From NCBI GenBank assembly GCA_035535995.1, contig DATLOZ010000020.1, forward strand, positions 62,001-126,000: DNA of 64,000 nt. Reading direction: 5' to 3'. The notes under the pieces were generated by a model that was not told the origin of the DNA, did not search any database, and worked only from the letters and a program-made list of their open reading frames with translations. Source of the stretch: JANYCO01 sp035535995. Its GTDB lineage: Bacteria > Bacteroidota > Bacteroidia > Cytophagales > Cytophagaceae. Shown here piece after piece: positions 9,431 through 17,689 of the stretch. Made by a program: the position numbers and the translations under genes. Position 1 is the first letter of the stretch. Every line of letters starts with the position of its first letter.

Positions 9431-9964
9431 ATGCATACAGACAGAAAATTAATTTTATACATTGCCACAAGCCTGGACGGCTATATTGCCAAGCCTAACG
9501 ATGATCTGAGTTTTTTATCCATTGTTGAGCAGGCAGGGCAAGACTATGGATATGCCGCGTTTATAAAAACAATCGACACGATCATCATCGGAAGGAAAAC
9601 CTACGACTGGGTAAAAAAACATGTACCGGAATATGCACATGCAGATAAAACTACTTATGTCATTACGCGAACAGCAAAGCCAAGTACTGGCAATACAAAT
9701 TTTTATACCGGTTCAATCAAAGCACTGATCACACAATTGAAAAGCGCAGGAGGGAAAAATATCTTTTGTGATGGAGGCGCAGAAATCGTAAATGAGCTTT
9801 TAAAAGAAAATTTAATTGATGAATTTATTATTTCGATAATTCCGATTTTCGTAGGCAACGGCACCAGACTTTTTAAAGAGGAAAGACCTGAACAGGTTTT
9901 GAAATTAGTTTCCACAAAACAATTTGAAAAAGGACTCGTTCAACTTCACTACATCCGTGAGTAA
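9431..9964 (+). CDS. Dihydrofolate reductase-like (RibD C-terminal domain) protein
   Basis: A 177-aa cytoplasmic reductase-fold protein. It shows the family features LYIATSLDGYIAKPNDDL (residues 9-26), TIIIGRKTYDWV, TYVITR, and FCDGGAEIVNELLKENLIDEFIISIIPIFVGNGTRLF spread over residues 112-150. This is the COG0262 group found widely as orphan NADPH-binding reductases. The true substrate is usually unknown and need not be dihydrofolate. It is followed by a YdeI-type gene 16 bp downstream, probably in one operon. Confidence 0.88.
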   Translation: MHTDRKLILYIATSLDGYIAKPNDDLSFLSIVEQAGQDYGYAAFIKTIDTIIIGRKTYDWVKKHVPEYAHADKTTYVITRTAKPSTGNTNFYTGSIKALITQLKSAGGKNIFCDGGAEIVNELLKENLIDEFIISIIPIFVGNGTRLFKEERPEQVLKLVSTKQFEKGLVQLHYIRE

Positions 9965-9980
9965 TTAAAATAACAATACG

Positions 9981-10571
9981 ATGAAAGGCACAACAAATCC
10001 TAAGGCTGAATTCTTTTTTGCAAAAGCTTCCAAATGGCAGGAAGAGTATGAGACATTGAGAATGATCATTCTTGATTGTGGATTGAAGGAAGAGGTGAAA
10101 TGGGGCTGTCCTTGCTATACACATGAAAAAGCCAATATTATATTGATCCATGGGTTTAAAGAATATTGTGCCGTGCTATTTTTCAAAGGCGCACTCCTAA
10201 AAGATCCTAAAAAGATCTTAATACAACAAACCGAAAACGTACAGTCCCCGCGCCAGGTGAGGTTTACGACCGTAAAAGAAATCGAGAAGCTCAAAACCAC
10301 GCTCAAAGCCTATATCAAAGAAGCCATTGAAGTAGAGAAAGCAGGCTTAAAAGTAGAATTGAAAAAAACTTCGGAGTATGATATTCCGGAAGAGTTCCAG
10401 CTAAAATTAAACGAAAATAAAAAACTGCAAAAAGCCTTTTCTCTTCTGACACCAGGAAGACAGCGAGCCTATATTTTTTATTTTTCTCAAGCCAAGCAAT
10501 CCAAGACGAGAGAGGCGAGAGTGGAAAAATATATACCGCAGATCCTGGAAGGAAAAGGAATAGACGACTAG
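9981..10571 (+). CDS. YdeI/OmdA family protein (DUF1801 plus OmdA domain)
   Basis: A 196-aa protein with two parts. Residues 1-110 form a DUF1801-like domain (EEVKWGCPCYTHEKANIILI, VLFFKGALLKDP). Residues 120-196 form the OmdA/bacteriocin-protection domain (DIPEEFQLKLNENKKLQKAF, LLTPGRQRAYIFYFSQAKQS, KYIPQILEGKG). Members are common in Bacteroidota and are linked to stress or bacteriocin tolerance by homology only. It lies 16 bp behind the reductase-like gene. Confidence 0.88.
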   Translation: MKGTTNPKAEFFFAKASKWQEEYETLRMIILDCGLKEEVKWGCPCYTHEKANIILIHGFKEYCAVLFFKGALLKDPKKILIQQTENVQSPRQVRFTTVKEIEKLKTTLKAYIKEAIEVEKAGLKVELKKTSEYDIPEEFQLKLNENKKLQKAFSLLTPGRQRAYIFYFSQAKQSKTREARVEKYIPQILEGKGIDD

Positions 10572-10642
10572 AGTTTTGGAGAATGAATTAGTGGAAAAAA
10601 CTTCAGCGACAGAAGACGGAAAATATAAAATGTATAAGCAAG

Positions 10643-11209
10643 ATGAGCAAAACAAAAAATAAACTATCATCCGCACAAAGAGAAGAACTTATCAAAACAT
10701 TAAAATCCCGTTTTGAAAAAAATACCAAACGCCACAAAGGGCTTGATTGGGCTGATGTACAGGCGAAGCTGGAGGCTAATGCTGATAAACTCTGGTCGCT
10801 GCAAGCTATGGAGGAAACAGGAGGAGAGCCCGATGTGATCGGTTATGATAAAAAAGCAAAAGAATTTATTTTTTGTGATTGCTCGGCAGAGAGTCCTAAA
10901 GGGAGAAGAAGTATTTGTTACGACCGCAAAGCCTGGGAATCGAGAAAGGAACATAAACCCGAGAATACTGCGATGGATATGGCTGCTGAGATCGGTATTG
11001 AAATTTTAACAGAAGAGGAATACCGTGCATTGCAGCAACTGGGAGAATTCGATACAAAAACTTCAAGCTGGATCATTACTCCGGCTGAGATCAGGAAGCT
11101 TGGTGGCGCCCTCTTCTGCGACCGCCGTTATGACACGGTCTTCACTTATCACAATGGTGCAGAATCTTATTATGCGGCGCGAGGATTCCGGGGTTCTCTT
11201 AGAGTCTGA
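10643..11209 (+). CDS. DUF4256 domain protein
   Basis: A 188-aa cytoplasmic protein matching the DUF4256 pattern along its whole length: LIKTLKSRFEKNTKRHKGLDW, then LWSLQAMEETGGEPDVIG, then a FIFCDCSAESPKGRRSICYD segment, then the C-terminal FCDRRYDTVFTYHNGAESYY and RGFRGSLRV. The function of the family is unknown. The Cys-Asp-Cys segment and conserved Arg residues look like an active or metal site, but this is not established. Its 3' end converges with a histidine kinase gene (3-bp gap). Confidence 0.85.
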   Translation: MSKTKNKLSSAQREELIKTLKSRFEKNTKRHKGLDWADVQAKLEANADKLWSLQAMEETGGEPDVIGYDKKAKEFIFCDCSAESPKGRRSICYDRKAWESRKEHKPENTAMDMAAEIGIEILTEEEYRALQQLGEFDTKTSSWIITPAEIRKLGGALFCDRRYDTVFTYHNGAESYYAARGFRGSLRV

Positions 11210-11212
11210 AAA

Positions 11213-12358
11213 TTATTTTTCTATTGGTAAGGTGAACCAGAAAGTAGCACCTTTGCCTGGTTCGGCCTCTGCATGGATCACGCCACCGTGTTTATTAATA
11301 ATTCGTTGCACTGTAGCCAAGCCTACACCTGTTCCTTCAAACTGATTATCCGAATGCAAACGTTGAAAAACTCCGAACAACCTGTCGGCATATTTCATAT
11401 CAAATCCATCGCCGTTATCTTTTATGGTATAAACAATATGATTATTGTTTAAGGCAGAAGAGATCTCTATTACCGGGTTCTCTTTTTTTGAAGAATACTT
11501 TATGGCATTGGAAATAAGATTGACAAAGACCTGTTTGATAAGTCCCGGATCACCACATACCGGCTGTAAGTCACCTACAATAATTTCCGCTTTGTGTCCG
11601 CTGTTTTTGAAATCCATTAATATTTCATTTACAAGATCATTAATGTCAATGGTAGTTTTCTGAATCGCTTTTTTCCCTACCCGTGCAAACGATAACAGGT
11701 CATTGATGAGGTTACCCATCTTTTTGGCATTTTTCTGCACTGCTGTAAGCACGCGTTTTCCTTCGTCATCAAAAGTACTTGAAAAATCTTCTTCCAGTAT
11801 TTTAACATACCCGTTGATAGCACGTAGCGGAGCCATTAGATCGTGCGATACAGAATAGGAAAAAGCTTCCAGCTCTTTGTTGACAGCTTCCAGCTGTTGC
11901 ATATGCTGTTCAATGATTAGTTGCTGTTCTATAATTTTAGTAATATCCAGGAAGAACGATACAAGAACCTCCTCGCCGTTCATTTGCATCTTTTCTATAG
12001 AGGATACTGTATGCACGATACTACCGTCCTTGGCAATACATTTTACATAATCGTTTTGTAACCGGCCTTTTTCCTTAATGATCGAACCCACCCGGATTGA
12101 TTCTTCCTGATCCAGGATCCCTACTTCAACCGAGGTATGACCAATGATCTCGGATTCGGCATACATAAATTTTTCCAGAAATTTTTTATTGACCCGAACA
12201 TACGTTCGCTTACCCAGGTTGGTAGTAGTCATGCTCATGCAGACCGGGCTGTTGTTGAATAATTGGAAAAATCCCGCCCTGCTCTCTCGGAAAAGTCTGG
12301 TCGCGACTTCCAGGTTGTCTATGTTAATGTTGTCGGAAAAAAGATCCATGTTGTTCAT
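11213..12358 (-). CDS. Cytoplasmic PAS-domain sensor histidine kinase
   Basis: A 381-aa soluble kinase. A PAS domain (about residues 25-145) is followed by a short coiled coil (IIEQHMQQLEAVNKELEAFS), then the HisKA dimerisation helix with the phospho-acceptor His in SYSVSHDLMAPLRAINGYV. An HATPase domain follows with N box (FVNLISNAIKYSSK), G1 (IKDNGDGFDM) and G2 (GTGVGLATVQRII). It has no membrane segment. The pattern resembles phytochrome-associated kinases, but no chromophore domain is present. No response regulator lies next to it, so it is an orphan in this window. Confidence 0.92.
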   Translation of the reverse strand: MNNMDLFSDNINIDNLEVATRLFRESRAGFFQLFNNSPVCMSMTTTNLGKRTYVRVNKKFLEKFMYAESEIIGHTSVEVGILDQEESIRVGSIIKEKGRLQNDYVKCIAKDGSIVHTVSSIEKMQMNGEEVLVSFFLDITKIIEQQLIIEQHMQQLEAVNKELEAFSYSVSHDLMAPLRAINGYVKILEEDFSSTFDDEGKRVLTAVQKNAKKMGNLINDLLSFARVGKKAIQKTTIDINDLVNEILMDFKNSGHKAEIIVGDLQPVCGDPGLIKQVFVNLISNAIKYSSKKENPVIEISSALNNNHIVYTIKDNGDGFDMKYADRLFGVFQRLHSDNQFEGTGVGLATVQRIINKHGGVIHAEAEPGKGATFWFTLPIEK

Positions 12359-12571
12359 GAGTTAAGAATAATGCGCTGTATATAGTTATAAAAATTCACT
12401 TTCAGTAAGCAGAAAGAAATTGTCTTTCTTTAAATATACTTGAAAAGCTGATTAGTTGAAATTCTTTTTAGGGAATAATATACTTTATTAAATAAAAAAA
12501 CGCTATTGTTTGTCTCCACGAACAACTTCTCTGTAATCGCTCAGCAATTTTTTTCTATTGCGCAGAAAAAA

Positions 12572-12605
12572 AATAACGTTGCTGATATCCATCGGCAACG
12601 TTATT
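12572..12605 (-). terminator. Rho-independent terminator
   Basis: A 15-bp stem (arms 12572-12586 and 12591-12605, one T:G pair) with a 4-base loop is followed on the minus strand by eight T residues. It lies 48 bp beyond the stop of the exported-protein operon (13869 to 12653) and ends that transcript before the histidine kinase gene. Confidence 0.88.
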
Positions 12606-12652
12606 AAATTTATAATTTTGGTAATAACTCAATGTTGGTGCATTAAATTATA

Positions 12653-13108
12653 TTATTTTGTTTTTGTATCGTTCTTCTTAACGGTTAAACAGTGATAAGC
12701 ACAAGCGCCTTGCTGCTTATAGTTTTCATGGATGATCACAACGGTTTTCCCATTCTTATCTTTTACTGTACAGTTGCCATTCACCGGCGCGGAAACCGAC
12801 CATTTGTCGTCTGGTGTTTTGGAAAAATATGGAGTGAAATTTCCATTTTTCTCGGCCTTGCCCAATTTTTTACCGGTAGCAGATTCCACCAAATTTCCTT
12901 CACTATCGATCTCCGCAACTTTTTGTCCGGATGTATCTTTTACGATACCATCTTTAGTGATCCAGCCAATATGCTTTCCTTCATTGTTGAACACTTTTCC
13001 GTCTTCTTTTATCAAGCCCTCAGGATGTTTATAATCTTGTGCGTTGACGGTAGAAATTGCTAGTATTACTCCCAATACTGCAAACATAAATTTTTTGAAA
13101 ATTCTCAT
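12653..13108 (-). CDS. Exported small repeat protein, unknown function
   Basis: A 151-aa protein with a Sec signal peptide ending near VNA-QD (residue 23). The mature part is made of short beta-type units with recurring G-x-V and D/N-G turns (EDGKVFNNEGKHIGWI, KDGIVKDTSGQKVAEI, SEGNLVESATGKKLG). This resembles 5-fold or beta-hairpin repeat proteins with a periplasmic location. The C-terminal part has two Cys residues (ACAYHC). It lies 38 bp downstream of a lipoprotein gene and shares its terminator. No family recognised. Confidence 0.65.
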   Translation of the reverse strand: MRIFKKFMFAVLGVILAISTVNAQDYKHPEGLIKEDGKVFNNEGKHIGWITKDGIVKDTSGQKVAEIDSEGNLVESATGKKLGKAEKNGNFTPYFSKTPDDKWSVSAPVNGNCTVKDKNGKTVVIIHENYKQQGACAYHCLTVKKNDTKTK

Positions 13109-13146
13109 TTTATTGTTTCGATTTATTATTAATTTATTTGTTACAA

Positions 13147-13869
13147 TTAGTATACGCCATCATTTCCTTCGAGCTTGTCATCAAGTGCTCTTAGTTTTTT
13201 CAGGAATTCATTCCATGCCTTCACCAAAGCTTTTTTGTCTTGCTTGGTAGCTTCTTTTATTTTTTGCGACATATTTTTTCCCTCTTCTATGATTTCATTT
13301 CCTTCTTTGTCTAATTTTTTACCAGACCATTTTTCCGCATTTTTTACTCTTTGCAGCGCTGCATCAAGATGAGCGTCTACTTTATTTTTTTCGAAATCAT
13401 AATCGGATGTTACTGTAGCTTGTTGATAGAGGTAATTTCTATACAACGCTTTGTTTGTTTGATAAAAGGCTTCTTTCAGCTCGAGTGGAGTTACTTTATC
13501 TCCTCTTTCCAATCGATCGCCCAGGCTTGCCAATTGTGCCTTTGCAGTTATGAGCAAATTTTTGCCATCACCTTCTTTTGCTTTTGCTATTTCCTGATCC
13601 AGGTAAAGAGTAGATTTTCTTATTTCTGCTGCCGCCGATTTAAATTCTTTTTGTTCGTGATTGTCTTTTGCTTTTTCAAAGTGATCTTCCTGCTCCTGCG
13701 GCATGAGCCAGAATATTTCTTCGGTAACGATATATTGATTTTGACCCGGTACGGAATCCACTTCTATGATATGGACTTCTTCCAGCGGCATGTTTTCGGT
13801 CTTCGACTCTTCTTTTTTAGAACAGGCTGCAAAGACCACTAAAAGGCTTACTAATAAAATATTTTTCAT
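13147..13869 (-). CDS. Helical lipoprotein, unknown function
   Basis: A 240-aa protein with a lipoprotein signal (lipobox AACS, Cys16). The mature part is almost entirely helical and charged (Lys/Glu rich), with heptad-like patterns at about residues 60-130 and 165-230. The overall pattern recalls YfdX-like periplasmic helical proteins, but I cannot assign it. It is first gene of a two-gene operon with the exported repeat protein. Confidence 0.7.
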   Translation of the reverse strand: MKNILLVSLLVVFAACSKKEESKTENMPLEEVHIIEVDSVPGQNQYIVTEEIFWLMPQEQEDHFEKAKDNHEQKEFKSAAAEIRKSTLYLDQEIAKAKEGDGKNLLITAKAQLASLGDRLERGDKVTPLELKEAFYQTNKALYRNYLYQQATVTSDYDFEKNKVDAHLDAALQRVKNAEKWSGKKLDKEGNEIIEEGKNMSQKIKEATKQDKKALVKAWNEFLKKLRALDDKLEGNDGVY

Positions 13870-13949
13870 GGTACAAAATTTTATGTTTTACATGGGCCAA
13901 AGGTTGTAAAGCCAAAGAGCAGATCAAATGCCGGATAACATACAAAGGA

Positions 13950-13963
13950 ATGACTTTTGTCAT
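13950..13963. promoter_or_regulatory. Crp/Fnr-type site with promoter
   Basis: Palindrome ATGAC-TTTT-GTCAT. A perfect -7 box TATATTTG follows at 13986-13993. If its centre is -7, the palindrome is centred near -40, the position for an activator that contacts polymerase. It fits the TGAY-N4-RTCA pattern seen five more times in this window and supports starting the downstream gene at 14045. Confidence 0.6.
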
Positions 13964-14044
13964 ATCAAGCTTTCTATGATCAGGATATATTTGCCGGAAA
14001 AGAATGTAAAACAGTTTACCAACGTCACAAATAAAATTATACCA

Positions 14045-14431
14045 ATGGAAAACGAAAAAGAATACCTCAACGAAGCACATGCCAATGACATGGAATGGAG
14101 AAAAGCAATGGAGTTTTACAAAAATGAAGTTGCATACATGCGCAAAAAACTGGAAGAAGTAAACGCTGCAAATACAAATAAAGAATTTAAAATGCTCGTA
14201 TCTCATTTTGAAAATCATTTCCTTATCCAGCACGAAATCATTGATGAAATAAAGCATGCGATTAATGTAAGAGAAGATTATATCGCAAGAAGAATGAAGG
14301 CCAATCCTGAAGGATACGAATACAGGGTGATCCGGCTGCACTCAGAGCTGAAAGGTAAAATAGAGGTGTTTGAAAAATTATTTGGTGAATTGAAAAAATC
14401 GTTTGATCGGTTTCTGTCGGAAAGACTGTAA
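14045..14431 (+). CDS. Small helical cytoplasmic protein, unknown function
   Basis: A 128-aa protein. I use the ATG at 14045 (MENEKEYLNEA) because the inferred transcription start is near 13997; an in-frame ATG at 13928 lies upstream of that promoter. The protein is all helical and strongly charged, probably a coiled coil or four-helix bundle. It contains MEWRKAMEFYKNEVAYMRKK followed by a His-rich middle (LVSHFENHFLIQHE). The N-terminal pattern resembles that of the protein at 35461-35841, which also has a Crp/Fnr-type site upstream. No known family recognised. A hairpin follows the stop. Confidence 0.7.
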   Translation: MENEKEYLNEAHANDMEWRKAMEFYKNEVAYMRKKLEEVNAANTNKEFKMLVSHFENHFLIQHEIIDEIKHAINVREDYIARRMKANPEGYEYRVIRLHSELKGKIEVFEKLFGELKKSFDRFLSERL

Positions 14432-14439
14432 AGAGGAAT

Positions 14440-14477
14440 GCCAGGTATCGGATAAGATAAAAAATCCGGTATCTGGC
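14440..14477. repeat. Dispersed palindromic repeat (gccaggtatcgga type)
   Basis: Arms 14440-14452 and 14465-14477 form a 13-bp stem with two G:T pairs. The core (c/t)cggtatctgg recurs at 16095-16137, 18757-18797 and 24531-24565, always just after a gene. It may act as a terminator for the helical protein gene. Confidence 0.55.
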
Positions 14478-14519
14478 GCCTAGGATCCCCAAAAAATATT
14501 CATCGTTTAAACTAGACCT

Positions 14520-14981
14520 ATGATCCAATTTTTAACACAAACGGAGATCAATGAGTTTCTGGGCCGGCAATATATAGGCCGTCTGGCTTGTTGTAAAGAT
14601 AATATTCCCTACCTTATTCCTATTACGTACTGTTACGACAGCGTAGACGATAGCGTCATAGGATATACTGGTTTTGGGAAAAAGCTTCATATGCTTAGAA
14701 AAAATCCCAAAGTTTGTTTGGAGGTAGATGAGATAGAAGGGTTGGCTACCTGGCGTACTGTTATTGGGATGGGTGAATTTATAGAATTGCGTGGCACAGA
14801 TGCCCGAAAAGCATTACAATTTTTTGTGAAAACGATACGCATGCTTGCGCAAAAAAATGAGCAGGATAAACATGTCCAGTTTCTAAAAGATATGGCCAAT
14901 ACAGAAATCCATTTTTCCGAGTCAGTGATATACAAAATTAAATTTTACGAAAAGACCGGGCGTTGCGAACATAAAGACTGA
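14520..14981 (+). CDS. Pyridoxamine 5'-phosphate oxidase-fold flavoprotein
   Basis: A 153-aa FMN-binding split-barrel protein. Family marks: LTQTEINEFLGRQYIGRLAC near the start, then PYLIPITYCYD, a GYTGFGKKLHMLRKNPKVCLEVDE stretch (residues 43-66), and the WRTVIGMGEFIEL strand. This is the nitroreductase NimA-like/PPOX group. The reaction is unknown; members reduce nitro-compounds or bind flavin or heme. It sits 36 bp upstream of a class I aldolase gene and is probably in the same operon within the low-oxygen cluster. Confidence 0.85.
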   Translation: MIQFLTQTEINEFLGRQYIGRLACCKDNIPYLIPITYCYDSVDDSVIGYTGFGKKLHMLRKNPKVCLEVDEIEGLATWRTVIGMGEFIELRGTDARKALQFFVKTIRMLAQKNEQDKHVQFLKDMANTEIHFSESVIYKIKFYEKTGRCEHKD

Positions 14982-15017
14982 TCTGTAAGTTATGATATCA
15001 AAATCAAAGAGATAAAT

Positions 15018-16091
15018 ATGATGGCACCTAAAAATAAAACAAAAGAAATAACAGCACTTCTTGGTGAAAATGCCGATTATCTCCTGGCACATCAATGTTC
15101 GACCATTCACCATGATTTGATTGAAACTCCCTCACCAGATTATATAGACAATGTTTTGAGCCAAAGCAACCGCAGCAACCGTGTATTAAATAGCTTTCAG
15201 CAATTGATGAACCACGGGCGACTTTCGGGCACTGGCTATTGCAATATACTGCCGGTGGATCAGGGAGTGGAACATAGCGCAGGCGCAGCTTTTGCGCCCA
15301 ATCCATTGTATTTTGATCCGGCCAACATTGTGAAGCTGGCGATAGAAGGTGGTTGTAATGGCGTTGCTTCTACCTTTGGAGTATTGGGTATGGTGAGCCG
15401 CACCTATGCGCATAAGATTCCATTTATTGTGAAAATCAACCATAATGAATTGTTGAGTTGCCCTAACCGCTATGATCAAACACTTTTTGGCACGATCAAA
15501 AATGCATGGAACATGGGCGCAGTAGGAGTAGGTGCTACTGTTTACTGGGGCTCGGCGGAAAGCAACCGACAATTAAAAGAAATTTCAGAAGCATTTGAAT
15601 ATGCACACGAACTCGGTATGATCACTATTCTCTGGTGCTACCTCCGCAATGATGCGTTTAAGGTGGACGGCACCGATTATCACGCTTCGGCCGATCTTAC
15701 AGGACAGGCTAATTACTTAGGAGTTACTATACAGGCTGATATTATCAAACAAAAGATTCCTGTAAACAATGGTGGATATCTGGCTACCAAACATGGTAAA
15801 ACCAATCCCTTGGTATATGAAAAACTCAGCTCTGATCATCCCATAGATCTCTGCCGCTATCAACTGTTAAACTGTTATGCAGGAAAAGTAGGATTGATCA
15901 GTTCGGGCGGCGAAAGCAAAGGTGCCTCCGACCTTTCGGAAGCTGTGTATACAGCAGTGGTGAACAAACGTGCCGGTGGGATGGGAATGATCCTGGGGAG
16001 AAAAGCTTTTCAGCATTCCTTCAAAGAAGGTATTGAATTGCTGAATACTGTGCAGGATGTATATCTGGATGAAAAAATTACGATTGCCTGA
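15018..16091 (+). CDS. fbaB: Class I fructose-bisphosphate aldolase (FbaB/DhnA type)
   Basis: A 357-aa Schiff-base aldolase that cleaves fructose 1,6-bisphosphate into two triose phosphates in glycolysis, or forms it in gluconeogenesis. It has the family landmarks GYCNILPVDQGVEHSAG, IPFIVKINHNELL, MGAVGVGATVYWGS, a Lys-containing strand before NPLVYEKL, and the phosphate-binding C-terminal GLISSGGESKGASDLSEA and GGMGMILGRKAFQ. Length is normal for the archaeal-type/FbaB group. The start ATG gives MAPKNKTKE; ATGATG at 15018 would add one Met. A palindromic terminator-like repeat follows the stop. Confidence 0.93.
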   Translation: MMAPKNKTKEITALLGENADYLLAHQCSTIHHDLIETPSPDYIDNVLSQSNRSNRVLNSFQQLMNHGRLSGTGYCNILPVDQGVEHSAGAAFAPNPLYFDPANIVKLAIEGGCNGVASTFGVLGMVSRTYAHKIPFIVKINHNELLSCPNRYDQTLFGTIKNAWNMGAVGVGATVYWGSAESNRQLKEISEAFEYAHELGMITILWCYLRNDAFKVDGTDYHASADLTGQANYLGVTIQADIIKQKIPVNNGGYLATKHGKTNPLVYEKLSSDHPIDLCRYQLLNCYAGKVGLISSGGESKGASDLSEAVYTAVVNKRAGGMGMILGRKAFQHSFKEGIELLNTVQDVYLDEKITIA

Positions 16092-16094
16092 AAG

Positions 16095-16137
16095 AAAGAT
16101 GCCGGACACTACATTGCATCTGGTATCCGGCATCTTT
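16095..16137 (+). terminator. Hairpin terminator of the aldolase gene, also a dispersed repeat
   Basis: A 12-bp perfect stem (arms 16095-16106 aaagatgccgga and 16126-16137) with a 19-base loop and a T-tail. The loop contains catctggta, shared with the other copies of this repeat. Confidence 0.7.
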
Positions 16138-16159
16138 TGTCAATTAACTTTCAGAAATA

Positions 16160-16360
16160 TCAATGCCAGAATTTTTCTCTCTCCTTGCTGGTATTGAGCC
16201 CAAGCAGAGCATAGAGTGGACAAAAGCTTAGAAGTCCTGAAGCCAATGGGATCCAGCCAAGTAAAAATAACCAGCTTTGAAAATAGAAACCCAGAATAAT
16301 AATTGCTAAACCAAAGGCTATCCTCACCTTACGGTCTAATGATCCTACGTTGCAGTACAT
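16160..16360 (-). CDS. DUF2892 (YgaP-like) inner-membrane protein
   Basis: Small membrane protein beginning with the family signature MYCNVGSLDRKVRIAFGLA, followed by two hydrophobic segments (IIILGFYFQSWLFLLGW and GLLSFCPLYALLGLN). Such proteins have two membrane helices and a conserved Cys-Pro. I choose the start at 16360 because the family begins there; a longer form from 16396 (12 extra residues) is possible. It is divergent from the FixL-like kinase gene, with a Crp/Fnr-type site in the spacer. The family's role is unknown, although relatives occur fused to rhodanese domains. Confidence 0.8.
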   Translation of the reverse strand: MYCNVGSLDRKVRIAFGLAIIILGFYFQSWLFLLGWIPLASGLLSFCPLYALLGLNTSKEREKFWH

Positions 16361-16422
16361 GTTTTTTTGTAACTGTACCCATGGTTTTTCACGCATTAAA
16401 TGAGGATTTAGGCAATAAACGA

Positions 16423-16434
16423 TGATTTATATCA
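16423..16434. promoter_or_regulatory. Crp/Fnr-type site between DUF2892 gene and sensor kinase
   Basis: TGAT-TTAT-ATCA. A -7-like GAATTTTG at 16480-16487 places this site near -62 for the kinase gene on the plus strand. This is the same offset as at the ccoS and 35841 promoters. Autoregulation of the sensor system is implied but not proven. Confidence 0.5.
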
Positions 16435-16591
16435 CTTAACCTTCTGAGGCGAGTCATTCTTTTCTCCTTAAGATTAGCCGAATTTTGAAGAAGAAATACA
16501 CATCATTTCTTATCGGGATAAGTGTATTGTTAATATAACGGCTAGTGGTTAGATTTACGTACGTGAAATCTAAACCGGTAAACCGTTCATT

Positions 16592-17689
16592 ATGCAACTA
16601 GCAGACAGTAATTCGAGATTGAAAGCAATAATTGATAACGCGGTAGATGGTATTATTACCATTGACAGCAGAGGGATAATCGAAAGTGCCAATCCTGCTG
16701 CTGCAAGATTGTTTGGCTATACCCATGAGGAAATGATGGGTAAGAATGTAAAGATGCTGATGCCCGAACCGGACAAAAGTAATCACGATCAATACATAAA
16801 AAATTATCAACGCACGGGTATCGGCAGTATTATTGGAAAAGGAAGGGAAGTGATCGGGAAAAGAAAAGACGGATCTACGTTTCCATTCCTTCTCAGCATA
16901 AGCGAAGTAGAACTAAGCGGTGGAAAAATGTATACAGGCATTATTCATGATATTTCCGAACTGGAAGAAATGAAAAATGCTTTGAAGAAGGAAATGGAGC
17001 TGAATGAATTGAAATCAAGATTTGTAACCATGGCCTCACATGAGTTCAGAACCCCGCTTAGCGCGATCTTGTCTTCTGCTTCACTTATTTCTAAATACAA
17101 TGATCCTAAAGACGAAGATAAACGGTTGAAACATATTCATAGAATAAAATCTTCGGTGGCCAACCTTACTTCCATTTTAAATGATTTTCTATCGATAAGT
17201 AAACTGGAAGAAGGCAAAGTGTTGAATACTCCTGTAGCCCTTGAGATCACAGACCTTTGCAACGAGATTATAGAAGAAATGAGCCCTGTGTTGAAAGAAG
17301 AGCAAGTGATCCAATACAAACATTACGGGGATACCAAAGTTCATCTTGATAAAAACATTATCAAAAACATTTGCATCAATCTCCTTTCTAATGCCATTAA
17401 ATATTCATCGGAAGGAAAAAATGTAGAATTCACTACCAGTAATGAAAAAGGAATGATTGATATCGTGGTCAAAGATTATGGAATCGGAATTCCGGATGGC
17501 GATAAGCAGCATCTGTTCAGCCGCTTTTTTAGAGCACACAATGCCGGAAATATTCAGGGCACTGGACTTGGTTTAAACATTGTAAAAAAATACATCGATC
17601 TAATGAATGGTGAAATTTATTTCACCAGTGAATTAAATAAAGGTACAGTATTCACAGTAACCGTTCCATGTCAAAAGGAAACTATATGA
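16592..17689 (+). CDS. FixL-like PAS sensor histidine kinase (predicted heme oxygen sensor)
   Basis: A 365-aa cytoplasmic kinase. Residues 1-125 are a PAS domain with the region LMPEPDKSNHDQYIKNYQRT and GKGREVIGKRKDG. In the rhizobial oxygen sensor FixL, the heme-binding His is in the same motif and the distal Arg is 20 residues later. Here His65 and Arg85 have the same spacing, so heme binding and O2 sensing are likely. The HisKA domain has the phospho-acceptor in MASHEFRTPLSAILSS. The HATPase domain has LLSNAIKYSSEG, DYGIGIP and GTGLGLNIVKKYI. Its stop overlaps the next start (ATGA) of a Crp-fused response regulator. No membrane segments are seen. Heme binding is inference from motif. Confidence 0.9.
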   Translation: MQLADSNSRLKAIIDNAVDGIITIDSRGIIESANPAAARLFGYTHEEMMGKNVKMLMPEPDKSNHDQYIKNYQRTGIGSIIGKGREVIGKRKDGSTFPFLLSISEVELSGGKMYTGIIHDISELEEMKNALKKEMELNELKSRFVTMASHEFRTPLSAILSSASLISKYNDPKDEDKRLKHIHRIKSSVANLTSILNDFLSISKLEEGKVLNTPVALEITDLCNEIIEEMSPVLKEEQVIQYKHYGDTKVHLDKNIIKNICINLLSNAIKYSSEGKNVEFTTSNEKGMIDIVVKDYGIGIPDGDKQHLFSRFFRAHNAGNIQGTGLGLNIVKKYIDLMNGEIYFTSELNKGTVFTVTVPCQKETI

